Assembly (NCBI RefSeq): GCF_007827695.1
Contig: NZ_VITA01000028.1
Coordinates: 1 to 50,136, forward strand
Source of the DNA: Sinorhizobium medicae
GTDB taxonomy: Bacteria; Pseudomonadota; Alphaproteobacteria; Rhizobiales; Rhizobiaceae
Length of the DNA stretch: 50,136 nt
Direction: 5' to 3'
The notes under the pieces were generated by a model. It saw nothing but the letters and a program-made list of their open reading frames with translations. It was not told where the DNA came from and made no database searches. Below are positions 26,092 through 34,998 of this stretch, one piece after another. The position numbers were made by a program, and so were the translations under genes. The stretch's first letter is position 1, and the number at the start of each line of letters is the position of its first letter.

Positions 26092-26829
26092 ATGACGATT
26101 GAACCTGAAGCGCTTGAAAAACTGCGAGAAAAGCACCGCCGCTGGCTCTCACGACTCGGCATTGTCGACAAGCCGTGGCTGATTCTCGGTTCCGCGCCGT
26201 CCCCCACGATTCCGCCGGACCTGATTGGACATTGCGCACGCGTTGACGTCAATAACGCTGGCAAGACGGCCAATGCACTGGGTCTCCCACCCGCCGATTT
26301 GACGTTTCGAAAGCGCAAGAAATCGTGGGAAGAGCATCCCTATGTAAGGACGAGAGGCCTTCTATGGCTTCATACGAAGTCTATCTGGGTGATGTACCTG
26401 AAACTTCTGGCAATGCCGCAGGTTCGCTACAAGAGCCTGATGCGCGCCACCAAAGCTGAGCGAGAAGCGATCGTCAACGTGGTGAGCGGCGGGCTTCCGT
26501 CTGATATCGGAGAAGTCGGCAAGGTGACGAATGGAGTTGCCGCCCTGTGCTACGCACTTTTCATGGGAGTGCCGTCCGTGACGCTTGCCGGGTTCTCAGT
26601 CACCAAGATGGGCCATTCTTACGACGATAAGGGCGGAATTCGCCGGCAGATTGCCGAAGACACCTTCGTTCTAAGGCGTTTGAGAGATCGAGGAAATGTC
26701 TTCACGACGGAGCTGGAACTCTCTGAGCATATCGGCCTCCCTTTCATTCGCGACAGAGAAGACATCATTCGCAACATGGGCGGCGCGATCGGCGCCAACC
26801 CGGCTCAGTGGAAGTCCGCCCAAATATAG
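26092..26829 (+). CDS. Putative glycosyltransferase-like protein with GSAPS motif (family member A)
   Basis: The 245-residue protein starts, by preference, at the ATG at 26092. It has a Rossmann-like opening WLILGSAPSP (29-38), then VDVNNAG. A later segment VTNGVAALCYALFMGVPSVT is followed by LAGFS and GHSYD. The same plan (Gly-Ser-x-Pro-Ser loop, then [S/T]-x-G-x-x-A helix, then GF/GI and an His-Tyr) is seen in three other proteins at 29390, 30354 and 31128. It resembles GT29/GT42 sialyltransferase-type or DUF115-like folds, suggesting use of a CMP- or nucleotide-activated sugar, perhaps Kdo or another nonulosonic acid. That function is inferred. Its 3' end overlaps the convergent GT39 gene by 25 bases. 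Confidence 0.6.
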   Translation: MTIEPEALEKLREKHRRWLSRLGIVDKPWLILGSAPSPTIPPDLIGHCARVDVNNAGKTANALGLPPADLTFRKRKKSWEEHPYVRTRGLLWLHTKSIWVMYLKLLAMPQVRYKSLMRATKAEREAIVNVVSGGLPSDIGEVGKVTNGVAALCYALFMGVPSVTLAGFSVTKMGHSYDDKGGIRRQIAEDTFVLRRLRDRGNVFTTELELSEHIGLPFIRDREDIIRNMGGAIGANPAQWKSAQI

Positions 26830-28298
26830 GCAAAAGTGTATGTGTCGCCCGGGCGCCCGGCGTTGTAAGGAACTGAGACGATCGCCGGCTTGGCGTCGGC
26901 GATCCTGACGGGCATGAGTTGCAGTAGGCCCGTAATGCGCGGAGGAATCTCCGCTCGCCTCTTACCTTCTGCCGACCAGGCCGCCAAAATTCGACCGGGG
27001 GGAAGGTGTCTCTCCGCCTCCTGAGAGAATCCGGTCAGGATGATCGGGGTATCGGGAAACTGAATCCTGAGATTACCCGCCACGATCCTGTCGTCGACCA
27101 CGATGGCGACCCGGGGCGGACCCGGATCAGCGCGCACCATGCGGGCAAAACCGTTGTAAGGCGTGTGCGCGAAGGAATAATCGCCAATCATTGGTCCGAC
27201 AAAGACCCTTGCCCAAAGCATCAAGATGACGCCGACGGAGAGGATGCCCGAAATCGAAAAAAGTGCGGGCAGGCGCCGGGCAGGATCCAGGCCGGCGGCA
27301 TCGATTTTCAGTGTCAGATAAAGTGGGAGAAGCGCAGTAAAAAGCGCCAACCACTTCGCACGGATGTGGGTCGCATCCATTGCTACGACGATAAACGCTA
27401 TCATGAGGAAGCAGGCGACAATCATCCTGCCGACGACCCTCGTCCATAGGCTCTCGGCGCACAGGATTTTCCCAACATCCGCGTAGAAGAGCAATCCGAA
27501 GACGGCAAGGGTCAGTGCGACGCCCTTTAGGGCCGCAACCGCGAGCGAAACAAGGCCTTGGATCGCGTGCGGCAGCAGCGCGCTGTCTGCCCCCTCCTTC
27601 ATCTCAGCGACAGTGACACCGGTGGCATGTCCGAGATTATTGACGACCCAGTAGGCATGGGGTGCAACGATCACTGCGCAAACCGCAACTGAGGCGAGCA
27701 CCCGCCAGTCGAACAGATATTTGCGCAGCTTTGCCTCTGGCAGGATGGCGAGCAGTGCCGCCAGCGGCAAGATAACGAAATTGTATTTCGAAATCGCCCC
27801 GAGCCCCACAGCAACACCGACAAGCAAGTAGTGGCCAACCTTTGGTGGGTTCTTTAGCGCACGGAAAAAGCCGTAAAGGAACAGCGAAACGGCAAATAGC
27901 GCGGCGACGGTGTGGGATAAATCGCGCTGTGACAGCAGGAAAACCGGTGGAAGCGTGAGGACGCCCAGCACCGCCACCGCCGGAGCGAGCGGACTGCTGG
28001 AGAGAAGGCGGGCCGTAAGGCCGTAGAGTAGGAGGAAGAGGAACAGAAGACCGTTTTTCAAAATGGCGAGCGACGCGACGGAGATACCAAATAGGGCCAC
28101 AATTCCATATTGAAGCCAATTGTAGAAGGGCGGCTGGGCTCCGTATCCGAGCAGCAGATATTGTGAGAGTAGTGCTTGCTCGGATTCGTCTATCTCAAGC
28201 GAGTCCGGTCTAAGAACTTTCAGGATGACGCTCAGCAGGCAATAACCGGCGATCAGAACGTATAAGAGATCCGGTCTTCGAACCAGCAGACTGCGCAT
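26805..28298 (-). CDS. Membrane glycosyltransferase, GT39/ArnT-like
   Basis: The 497-residue protein has about ten to twelve hydrophobic helices. The diagnostic first periplasmic loop has the acidic DESEQALLSQYLLLGYGAQP, then PPFYNWLQ (residues about 34-60), as in ArnT and other PMT-superfamily enzymes that use polyprenyl-phosphate sugars. It would transfer a sugar to lipid A, a glycan or a protein on the periplasmic side. GGGGGAAG before the ATG at 28298 sets the start; a longer frame to 28487 has no membrane character and no site. The C-terminal 100 residues are a soluble domain. Confidence 0.85.
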   Translation of the reverse strand: MRSLLVRRPDLLYVLIAGYCLLSVILKVLRPDSLEIDESEQALLSQYLLLGYGAQPPFYNWLQYGIVALFGISVASLAILKNGLLFLFLLLYGLTARLLSSSPLAPAVAVLGVLTLPPVFLLSQRDLSHTVAALFAVSLFLYGFFRALKNPPKVGHYLLVGVAVGLGAISKYNFVILPLAALLAILPEAKLRKYLFDWRVLASVAVCAVIVAPHAYWVVNNLGHATGVTVAEMKEGADSALLPHAIQGLVSLAVAALKGVALTLAVFGLLFYADVGKILCAESLWTRVVGRMIVACFLMIAFIVVAMDATHIRAKWLALFTALLPLYLTLKIDAAGLDPARRLPALFSISGILSVGVILMLWARVFVGPMIGDYSFAHTPYNGFARMVRADPGPPRVAIVVDDRIVAGNLRIQFPDTPIILTGFSQEAERHLPPGRILAAWSAEGKRRAEIPPRITGLLQLMPVRIADAKPAIVSVPYNAGRPGDTYTFAYIWADFH

Positions 28299-28574
28299 TC
28301 TTCCCCCATCGCCCTCGCCCGCATTGGTGGCAATATCGCGGGCCAGCGACAAAGCTACTAGGCGAAGTTCGCGGAAATTGCCAGACGCCCTCCTGTGGAC
28401 GACGGACAACCAACCACATCGTTCCGCTGCCCAAGGCTTCACGCCGCCGCCTTTTTTGGTTACACCTGGTAATGGGTTGAGACGCAAATCAAACGTCAGT
28501 TGAAATCGTTTCGCCGCTTAGAGGATCAAGCCAGACCAACGACGTTTTGAAGCCTACCCATACTCGGAGGTGTA

Positions 28575-29264
28575 ATGACGCAAGGTGCTCATATTTACAT
28601 CGGCTTCGACAGCAAGGAAGTCGTCGCCTACCATGTTCTTTGCCAAAGTATTCTGGAAAAGAGCTCCATCCCGGTTACGTTCACGCCCATATCCCTGAAC
28701 AATGTCGAGAATATTTTTACGCGCGAGCGGAATCCTCTCCAATCTACCGAGTTTTCCTTTTCGCGGTTCCTGGTGCCTTATCTAAGCCGTTATGAGGGCT
28801 GGTCGCTTTTCGCCGACTGCGACATGCTCATGCGGACTGACATCGCCCAGTTGTGGGAGTTGAGAGACGATCGCTATGCAGCGATGTGCGTAAAACACGA
28901 CTACATTCCGAAAGTCGAAACGAAGTTCCTGGGCCAGGTCCAAACCAAGTACGAAAAGAAGAACTGGTCGAGCGTTATCCTGTTCAATAACGTCAAGTGC
29001 CGAAAGCTCGATTTGGATTACGTCAATACTGCATCTGGGCTGGAATTGCATCAGTTCAAATGGCTTGATTCCGACGACCTGATCGGCGAACTGCCCGCAA
29101 GCTGGAATTGGCTCGTAAACGAGTACGAATATTCACCGGATGCAAATCTTGTCCATTTCACAGATGGAGGGCCTTACTTCGATGAGTATAAGAACGATGA
29201 CTACGCCGAGGAATGGTTCGCTACACGTGATCGTGTTCTTCATGTAACGCAGCGCTCGGCTTAA
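28575..29264 (+). CDS. GT8-like glycosyltransferase
   Basis: The 229-residue soluble protein opens with IYIGFDSKEVVAYHVLCQSI, a GT-A fold start. It carries the metal/nucleotide-sugar DxD in FADCDMLMR (D81, D83) and a late VHFTDGGPYF that supplies the conserved His near the C-terminus. These features fit GT8-type or related retaining transferases. GGAGG 6 bases upstream of the ATG sets the start. A hairpin at 29290-29332 follows. The sugar is unknown; the setting suggests polysaccharide or LPS core assembly. Confidence 0.75.
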   Translation: MTQGAHIYIGFDSKEVVAYHVLCQSILEKSSIPVTFTPISLNNVENIFTRERNPLQSTEFSFSRFLVPYLSRYEGWSLFADCDMLMRTDIAQLWELRDDRYAAMCVKHDYIPKVETKFLGQVQTKYEKKNWSSVILFNNVKCRKLDLDYVNTASGLELHQFKWLDSDDLIGELPASWNWLVNEYEYSPDANLVHFTDGGPYFDEYKNDDYAEEWFATRDRVLHVTQRSA

Positions 29265-29289
29265 TGGCGCGACACCCATAAGCCAGTTT

Positions 29290-29332
29290 CATCGGGGCGG
29301 CGGCGACCAACTAACCGCCTCACGCCCCGATG
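29290..29332. terminator. Strong hairpin between convergent genes
   Basis: CATCGGGGCG (29290-29299) is the exact reverse complement of CGCCCCGATG (29323-29332), with a 23-base loop that itself contains GGCGG/CCGCC. It sits between a rightward and a leftward gene and could end both messages. No T-run follows on either strand. Confidence 0.55.
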
Positions 29333-29389
29333 TGGTGCTGCAATACAGCTTCAGCGCTTAACGTCAACCAACGCAATGCCAGCTAAAAC

Positions 29390-30295
29390 CTACTCGGCTT
29401 TGGCAAAGGTGGCGTCGTAGCCAAACCCCATCCCGACAAGGGCCGAGATAGGCGAGTGGTTTACGACCTCGATACCGTTTTCGGCGGCTATGCTCCGTGT
29501 CATGATGAGATGGTCGACAATCCGCTTTTGGGCCGCGACGATTCCCGAATAGGCCTTATCGGTTGTTTCGTAGTATCTCGGCTCATCGGCATTACTGAGA
29601 TCGATCCCCACGAAGCCGATCGAGCGGGGCCTCCAGGCAACGGCAAACTGTGCGGCTGAAACCGCGACCGAGCCTGCCTGGAAAATGCCGGCAAAGGGGT
29701 CTTCGGAAAAGCCGACGTCGCCGTCCTCGCTCAGCCTCACATACGGCAGCTTACGCAGGTCCGCGGTGTCCCGACGTGCCACCCCGTACGGCTTTCGCAC
29801 GTTATCGATCAATACGATCGGCCTGTCTCGAAGCCATGTGCGATCCAACTCGCAGATCGCCCTTATGACGCTCACAGACAGCAGACAGACGCATCCGGCA
29901 GGAATCCGCTTCACGAGATCGAAGTGTCTCCATATGAACCGTTCGTCTTCGATTGCTATCGCCAGAGGCTTTGCTATTACGCTGGGAGAAAGGTGTAGCG
30001 CCCCGTTCAAGAGAAGGCAGGAAGACCCGTCTGCACGGGTCAGATCGCATCGTGCCACGGAGGGGCCGGAGCCGACGATAAGCACATTCGCCGGCTTTTC
30101 TTCCAGGGCGCGCAACGGGCTCGTGAGACGTCCTACCAACTCGCCTCGATACTGGATCGTGCCGTCTCGATCACCGGTTGCAAGTTCGAGCTTGAGTCCG
30201 GGAAACCAATCCTGAACATGGGCCCTGGAACGACCCAGGAGGAGGCGAACCGCGATCTTGATGCAGGAACGTGAAAATGGACGATTTGAAATCAT
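29390..30295 (-). CDS. Putative glycosyltransferase-like protein with GSGPS motif (family member B)
   Basis: The 301-residue product begins at the ATG at 30295, preceded by AGAGAAA; a TTG at 30349, four bases after the upstream stop, is the alternative. The Rossmann-type loop NVLIVGSGPSV is at residues 70-80, then LLNGALHLSPSV. The second conserved region is QAGSVAVSAAQFAVAWRPRS followed by IGFVGIDLS and RYYE. It is related in plan to the genes at 26092, 30354 and 31128, with an extra N-terminal helix region of about 65 residues. It is third in a leftward operon with members C and D. A nucleotide-sugar transferase role is inferred. Confidence 0.6.
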   Translation of the reverse strand: MISNRPFSRSCIKIAVRLLLGRSRAHVQDWFPGLKLELATGDRDGTIQYRGELVGRLTSPLRALEEKPANVLIVGSGPSVARCDLTRADGSSCLLLNGALHLSPSVIAKPLAIAIEDERFIWRHFDLVKRIPAGCVCLLSVSVIRAICELDRTWLRDRPIVLIDNVRKPYGVARRDTADLRKLPYVRLSEDGDVGFSEDPFAGIFQAGSVAVSAAQFAVAWRPRSIGFVGIDLSNADEPRYYETTDKAYSGIVAAQKRIVDHLIMTRSIAAENGIEVVNHSPISALVGMGFGYDATFAKAE

Positions 30296-30353
30296 TGATT
30301 TCTCTAACGCAGGCGTTGAGTGAGCAAAACGACGCAGGCAAATATCCAAAGTA

Positions 30354-31085
30354 CTAGCGGTTTGAACCGCTCCACAACGGAATGCCTAATTCTTCCGAAA
30401 CCGGCGGATCCGCCGTGAAAATGGGGCGGCCCTCACGGATCAGCTTGGAAACGAGGAATTTGTCCATTTGAACATGAAGACGTGTCAAACCCGTAGCATT
30501 ATAGACGTGACCGCTTGAGTTCGGATTTATTCCCGTGACGATGACGGCCGGTGCTCCGTTGTAAAGGGCAAAAAGGACCGCGTTCATACCGTTCGAGCAC
30601 TTGGAATCTGCGTCCATCTCGAGGGAGCGCAAGTCAGCCACACGATCGAGCAACGCCATCCGCTCGTATCGATCGACGATTTCCAGTCGATCGTATTTGT
30701 AATCGAACGCTCGCAAACCTTCCTCCAGACGCGCGCGATCGTCCTTGCGCCAGAGAAATACGTAGAGCGTCCCTGTACGCTGCCCTTTCAGCACACGCCT
30801 GACCTCGATCGCGTTCGCAGTGGTTCCTTCGACCTGGTTGAACATCATCATGGTAATATCCGGCGCATCAACGCCCCACTTGGCGATGACCGATTGCGAG
30901 CCGTTCACGGTAATGATCCTGAAGCTCTCGTCGAATCCGGCCGGCCTATTGGAGACAGGCGCGGATCCTACAACCACGACGGGGCTATTGAACCGAAAGG
31001 GTGCTGCCGGTGGATCCGGCCGCATGATGCGGTACTTCAGATTCCGGTATATGCGCTTACGCGCGTCGGAGATCCATGATCCCAT
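30354..31085 (-). CDS. Putative glycosyltransferase-like protein with GSAPV motif (family member C)
   Basis: The 243-residue protein has VVVVGSAPVSN (36-46) and then IITVNGSQSVIAKWGVDAPD. It next shows CSNGMNAVLFALYNGAPAVI, then VTGINPNSSGHVYN with the conserved His-x-Tyr. Basic residues dominate the first 25 positions, possibly for membrane contact. GAGGACA precedes the ATG. It is 42 bases after member D and only a few bases before member B, so the three form one transcription unit. No activity can be assigned from sequence alone; resemblance to sialyltransferase-like folds is the best lead. Confidence 0.62.
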   Translation of the reverse strand: MGSWISDARKRIYRNLKYRIMRPDPPAAPFRFNSPVVVVGSAPVSNRPAGFDESFRIITVNGSQSVIAKWGVDAPDITMMMFNQVEGTTANAIEVRRVLKGQRTGTLYVFLWRKDDRARLEEGLRAFDYKYDRLEIVDRYERMALLDRVADLRSLEMDADSKCSNGMNAVLFALYNGAPAVIVTGINPNSSGHVYNATGLTRLHVQMDKFLVSKLIREGRPIFTADPPVSEELGIPLWSGSNR

Positions 31086-31127
31086 TTGTCCTCACCAGAA
31101 AATCGGTACTCGTCAATTCGATGCTAT

Positions 31128-31958
31128 TTACGCCTTCGTTTTCTTCAAAAACTTCGGCTTCAGCCGACGTAAAAATTCGTCGGTCGACCGCAACACGTTT
31201 GTTAGAGATATCAACTTGTCTACTTGTGCATCGGTCTGGTTCAGACGCGATGACAAGACTTCTGCGATCGTCGAAGAGATTTCCGCAGCGGGCAACTCCG
31301 GGAACCTTGAAGCAAGCGATGCGTAACTGTTTGTGGCGATACCACCGCGCATCGTCAACTTGCCCACTCTTTCGAAAAGTCGCAAGAAGACCTGCTCGAA
31401 AGTCCAATCGTGGACAGCGACCACCCGCCACTTTTCGCTGCGCTGTGCCGAGAATCCCTCCAGGATGATCTTTGCCGGAAGCGCCTGGTCGACCAGCCAT
31501 AGGGCGATGGCGAAGCCGCTTGTGGGGACTTTGGCCTGCGGGTAAAAATCAGCGCAGAAGCCGGCCAAATCCAGATGTCCTGTGGGCGTCCCCAAGTAAT
31601 CGGAGCTTGTGTTCAATCTCTCGCTCGCCGCCAGACGAATGTTCATGATGCCCAGGAATGCCTGCGGCGCGAACAGCTTGACGACGTCAGCGACCTCTTG
31701 GCGGTAGACGATATTTGCGCCTCCCGGTTGAGCGCGTGAAATCAGCAAGGAGCGGCCGGAAAACTGTTCATCAAGAACCTTGTAGACCTTATTGAAAAAT
31801 ACAAAGAGGGCCGTCGGCGGGTATTCGGCCTGAAGTTCCTTGACGTTAACCTGATCGCTGTTAGCCACGAGGATAACGTGTGAATACCTCGAAAACAAAG
31901 CACGCCATTGCTCCGCTGTCGTCAAATTCTCCGTGGTTCCAGAGGCGGGAAAGTCCAT
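31128..31958 (-). CDS. Putative glycosyltransferase-like protein, divergent family member D
   Basis: The 276-residue protein is the most divergent of the four. The first strand reads HVILVANSDQVN (27-38), so the GSxPS loop has become ANSDQ. The second block, PTSGFAIALWLVDQALPAKI (145-164), is followed by ILEGFSA and the His of VAVHDWTFEQ, in the positions seen in the other members. A charged C-terminal tail ends KPKFLKKTKA. Either the ATG at 31958 or the GTG two codons earlier could be the start. It is first in the leftward operon D-C-B. Function is not known; a polysaccharide role follows only from context. Confidence 0.58.
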   Translation of the reverse strand: MDFPASGTTENLTTAEQWRALFSRYSHVILVANSDQVNVKELQAEYPPTALFVFFNKVYKVLDEQFSGRSLLISRAQPGGANIVYRQEVADVVKLFAPQAFLGIMNIRLAASERLNTSSDYLGTPTGHLDLAGFCADFYPQAKVPTSGFAIALWLVDQALPAKIILEGFSAQRSEKWRVVAVHDWTFEQVFLRLFERVGKLTMRGGIATNSYASLASRFPELPAAEISSTIAEVLSSRLNQTDAQVDKLISLTNVLRSTDEFLRRLKPKFLKKTKA

Positions 31959-32188
31959 GTTCACTCATCCCAACTTCAGCGTGCTTTCGGCGCGCGACTT
32001 CTCCATACTACCGAGGCTTGGATTCCAAGTTCGGCTCTCTCCCTCTATAAAGGTGATGTATTCCAAATCAAAGCCGGCATGCTAGTTCGGAAGGTGCATG
32101 GTCAAAGGTTTGGAAAGTCCCTTCTACGCCGACTGGGGTGAAGGGCACGAAGGAGAGCCGTTCGATGTTTAGGGACCAAGGGGCGTAG

Positions 32189-33103
32189 ATGTTTGGACTG
32201 AAGACTAAACGGCATCTTACGAGAGAACTTGCTCTCACACCGCCGTCAGGGGAGTTGAACCGACACGGCATCGCAATTGTCGCCTGCGTGAAAAACGAAG
32301 CCAGTTACATTGCGGAGTGGGTGCGCTTTCACCAAGCGGTTGGTGTTCGACATTTCCATCTCTACGATGACGGCTCGACTGATGGAACGGTCGAGCTGCT
32401 TCAGCGGTCGCTGACCGGCCAAGAACTGACCGTCGTCCCTTGGAAAATGCGCATGCGGGATGAAAAAAGTGGCGAGTTCTTGAACGGGCAGACGATCGCT
32501 TTCGCCCATGCGATCCTAAACTTCGGCGGTAAATATGAGCGTATGGCTTTCATCGACGTTGATGAATTCTTATTGCCCAAGAAAGGTCGAACGTTAGAAG
32601 AGGCATTACGAGGAGCCAGCGGATTTCCTAACATCTCTTTACCCTGGCATATGTTCGGCCATAGCGGTCATGTCTCGCGACCAGCAGGGCCTGTATGCCT
32701 CAATTACAAAATGCGGGTCTCCGATCCCATGCAGCAGAACCTCGACGCAAGCAATTTCAAATGCATTGTCGATCCGGTCGAAGTCACGAAAGTTGGCGTG
32801 CATCACTTCCAAACACGTTCCTACGGCGACGAAACCGCAAATGATGCGGGGATGGTGGTGCCAAAGAAAAAGCGGAAGGCTGCCGAATTTTACTCCGCAG
32901 AGTTCCTGCAGCTCAATCACTATTATGCGAAATCGATCGAGGAGCTGAAGGAAAAGACAGACAGAGGTTGGTCTTTCGACGGTTCTGCAGAGAAATACCG
33001 GAATAAAGTCACTTCCACCATCACGTATATCGAAGCGAACGCCATCGAAGACCGTAGCATGATCGATTTTGTCGACCAGAATGGGATCGATCTCGGCCAC
33101 TGA
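32189..33103 (+). CDS. Glycosyltransferase family 92/family 2-like protein
   Basis: The 304-residue protein begins with GIAIVACVKNEASYIAEWVR (27-46), the opening of GT92/GT2 enzymes. YDDGSTDGT (59-67) and a DxD in FIDVDEFLLP (D123, D125) follow, then SLPWHMFGHSGH and VHHFQTR. No membrane segment is seen. It would add a sugar from a nucleotide donor to a growing glycan. AAGGGGCG precedes the ATG at 32189. It is 55 bases before the ELM1-family gene and likely shares its message. Confidence 0.85.
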   Translation: MFGLKTKRHLTRELALTPPSGELNRHGIAIVACVKNEASYIAEWVRFHQAVGVRHFHLYDDGSTDGTVELLQRSLTGQELTVVPWKMRMRDEKSGEFLNGQTIAFAHAILNFGGKYERMAFIDVDEFLLPKKGRTLEEALRGASGFPNISLPWHMFGHSGHVSRPAGPVCLNYKMRVSDPMQQNLDASNFKCIVDPVEVTKVGVHHFQTRSYGDETANDAGMVVPKKKRKAAEFYSAEFLQLNHYYAKSIEELKEKTDRGWSFDGSAEKYRNKVTSTITYIEANAIEDRSMIDFVDQNGIDLGH

Positions 33104-33158
33104 ATCTAAGCCAAGGCGAGGAACGGGTGGAAAACAAGCGTCATATCGGAGCTAAAGT

Positions 33159-34130
33159 TTGCAAGATAACGACGACACAACGGTGAAAACGTCCAACACG
33201 AGCTGCGTGTGGGCTGTGGCAGAAAGCAAGGCGGGAACGCTTACGCAGTGCCTTGGCGTGGGAAAACAATTCCATCGTGAGCCAGTGGTCAAGTTGATCA
33301 GTCGGACTCGCGGCTTGAGAAAATTGTTCGAACCCAGATTGTTTCGCAAAAAGGAACAGCGTCCCGAGCTCGTAGTCTCCTGCGGTTTCCGCGCTGAACC
33401 GGCAGTCCTCGACATAAAAGCGGCCTATGGCGGCAAGCCTGTAACAGTGCACCTTCAACGTCCGCGCATCGAAGGGTATGATCTCGTTTTCGTCTCTCGT
33501 CACGATTGGGTCGATGAATTGAACCGGCGCCCAAACTATCACTCGATGGTCGGCGTACCGCATCAGATTACCTGGGCGCGGCTCGCGCCTCTTAGGGATG
33601 CCGCCCGCAGACGATTGTCGCCGGACGGCCGCCCGATAGTCGCCGTCTTCGTAGGCGGCTCAAATGGCGCATATGTTTACGACGACAGAACCCATCAAAA
33701 CATAAAGGGCGCAATCGAACAATTGGAGAAAGAGGGCTGGCGCATCGTTGTATCAGTCTCTCGTAGATCTGAAGACCACACTCAGCAAGCCCTGTCGACA
33801 CTGAACAGCGAAAGCATCGCTGTTTGGGACAGGCGAAGCGAGAACCCCTACCTCGACTACATGGCAGCCGCTGACGCGTTCGTCATTGCAAAGGACTCGA
33901 TCACGATGCCCTGCGAGGCCCTGGCGACGGGCAAGCCTGTCTTTACACTCGAGTTAACCCACGTCGCGGGTCCGCGGCTGGACAAGTTCGAGCGCTATCA
34001 CCGGGACCTGCATGAAACTTTGCAACTGACCCGGCCGTTTGAGGGAAAGATCGAACCCTACAGCTACGAACCGCTCGATGAAACGCGCCGCATCGCCTCG
34101 GTAATTCGTTCCAAGCTCGACCTTCAGTAA
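33159..34130 (+). CDS. ELM1-family (GT-B-like) protein
   Basis: The 323-residue protein matches the bacterial 'mitochondrial fission ELM1' family through several blocks: VWAVAESKAGTLTQCLGVGK, VHLQRPRIEGYDLVFVSRHD, MVGVPHQITWARLAPLRDAA, VAVFVGGSNGAYVYD, and ENPYLDYMAAADAFVIAKDS with MPCEALATGKPV. The last block is like the nucleotide-sugar-binding half of GT-B transferases. Despite the family name a bacterial role in glycan synthesis is more likely, and the setting supports that. The start is a TTG at 33159 with GGAG 8 bases upstream. It converges on the GT8-like gene across 22 bases holding the perfect palindrome GTGCGGCCGCAC (34139-34150). Confidence 0.8.
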   Translation: MQDNDDTTVKTSNTSCVWAVAESKAGTLTQCLGVGKQFHREPVVKLISRTRGLRKLFEPRLFRKKEQRPELVVSCGFRAEPAVLDIKAAYGGKPVTVHLQRPRIEGYDLVFVSRHDWVDELNRRPNYHSMVGVPHQITWARLAPLRDAARRRLSPDGRPIVAVFVGGSNGAYVYDDRTHQNIKGAIEQLEKEGWRIVVSVSRRSEDHTQQALSTLNSESIAVWDRRSENPYLDYMAAADAFVIAKDSITMPCEALATGKPVFTLELTHVAGPRLDKFERYHRDLHETLQLTRPFEGKIEPYSYEPLDETRRIASVIRSKLDLQ

Positions 34131-34152
34131 GACCCTAAGTGCGGCCGCACGA

Positions 34153-34998
34153 TTATTCGCGCCAGTGTTCCGCCACCCAAGGCGTCGGACGGATGTAATG
34201 TCGCAAGTACTGTAGCGGTCCCTTGTTCTTCCTTTGCTTCGCATCGAAGACTCCCGCGATGTGTTCGAACACGGTCTTGCGGGGACCCTTAGTTCCGAAT
34301 CGGCCCTCTACCGCGTGCTGTGGATGCAGACCGCGCGGAAAAATCACGACACGTGCATCATGCGGCAGACGTGGCGCAAAGAAGTAATTGAGCGGAAATG
34401 GCCAGCGGCAGTCCTGGCGAAAATGGAGAACCCATTTCCGAGGAAAGAACTTTATCCCCCCAGGCGCCTTGCGGCTTACGAAGCGCTGTTCGTAACGGTA
34501 CTCGTCGGCCACGCTCTGTGGATCGGACCGGAACTTGTCCTGCAGCGGCACGAGTTTTCCAACCGGAAAGCGGAAGAGGGAGGTTTGCCCGAGGCGCTCA
34601 AAGGGTGTGGTTTGGTTTCTCGCCAGTATTATGTCGTCCGCCTCCCCTATATCGAAGAAAACATCCAGCGACGACACGATCACGAGATCAAGATCGAGAA
34701 AAAGCACCGGGCCCTTCAGTCCTCCCAAGGTCGGCCCCCAGAGCCGCGCCTTGGGCCATATGCCTCTCGTGTTGGTCGGCATGCTCTCCACGTCGAGTGG
34801 CGGCAAGTCTTCGCAAAGTATCGCGGGGTTCAGGCCTGCGCGACTGTCGGTAAAACAGGTGAAGGTGAAAGGCGGCGTGATGTTGCGAGCAACCATCGCG
34901 TACAGCCGGTTAATAAAGGGGGCTCCATATTTTGTGCCCCAATTGATGCAGATGACTTGCTTCACGCCGCCACTTGCTGCCAAAACGCTTGTGGTCAT
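34153..34998 (-). CDS. GT8-like glycosyltransferase
   Basis: The 281-residue protein has a GT-A fold opening (QVICINWGTKYGAPFINRLY, 14-33) and a metal-binding FLDLDLVIVSSLD (100-112). The later VLHFRQDCRWPFPLNYFFAP and FPRGLHPQHAV supply conserved aromatic and His residues. It is close in style to capsular or LPS transferases that read nucleotide sugars. GGAACGGAG before the ATG at 34998 sets the start; a longer frame to 35121 lacks a site. Acceptor and donor are unknown. Confidence 0.75.
   Translation of the reverse strand: MTTSVLAASGGVKQVICINWGTKYGAPFINRLYAMVARNITPPFTFTCFTDSRAGLNPAILCEDLPPLDVESMPTNTRGIWPKARLWGPTLGGLKGPVLFLDLDLVIVSSLDVFFDIGEADDIILARNQTTPFERLGQTSLFRFPVGKLVPLQDKFRSDPQSVADEYRYEQRFVSRKAPGGIKFFPRKWVLHFRQDCRWPFPLNYFFAPRLPHDARVVIFPRGLHPQHAVEGRFGTKGPRKTVFEHIAGVFDAKQRKNKGPLQYLRHYIRPTPWVAEHWRE

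Noticed and set aside
34139..34150. Perfect palindrome GTGCGGCCGCAC between convergent genes as a terminator
   Set aside because: It has no loop and no T-run. It contains a restriction-type palindrome that may be chance.
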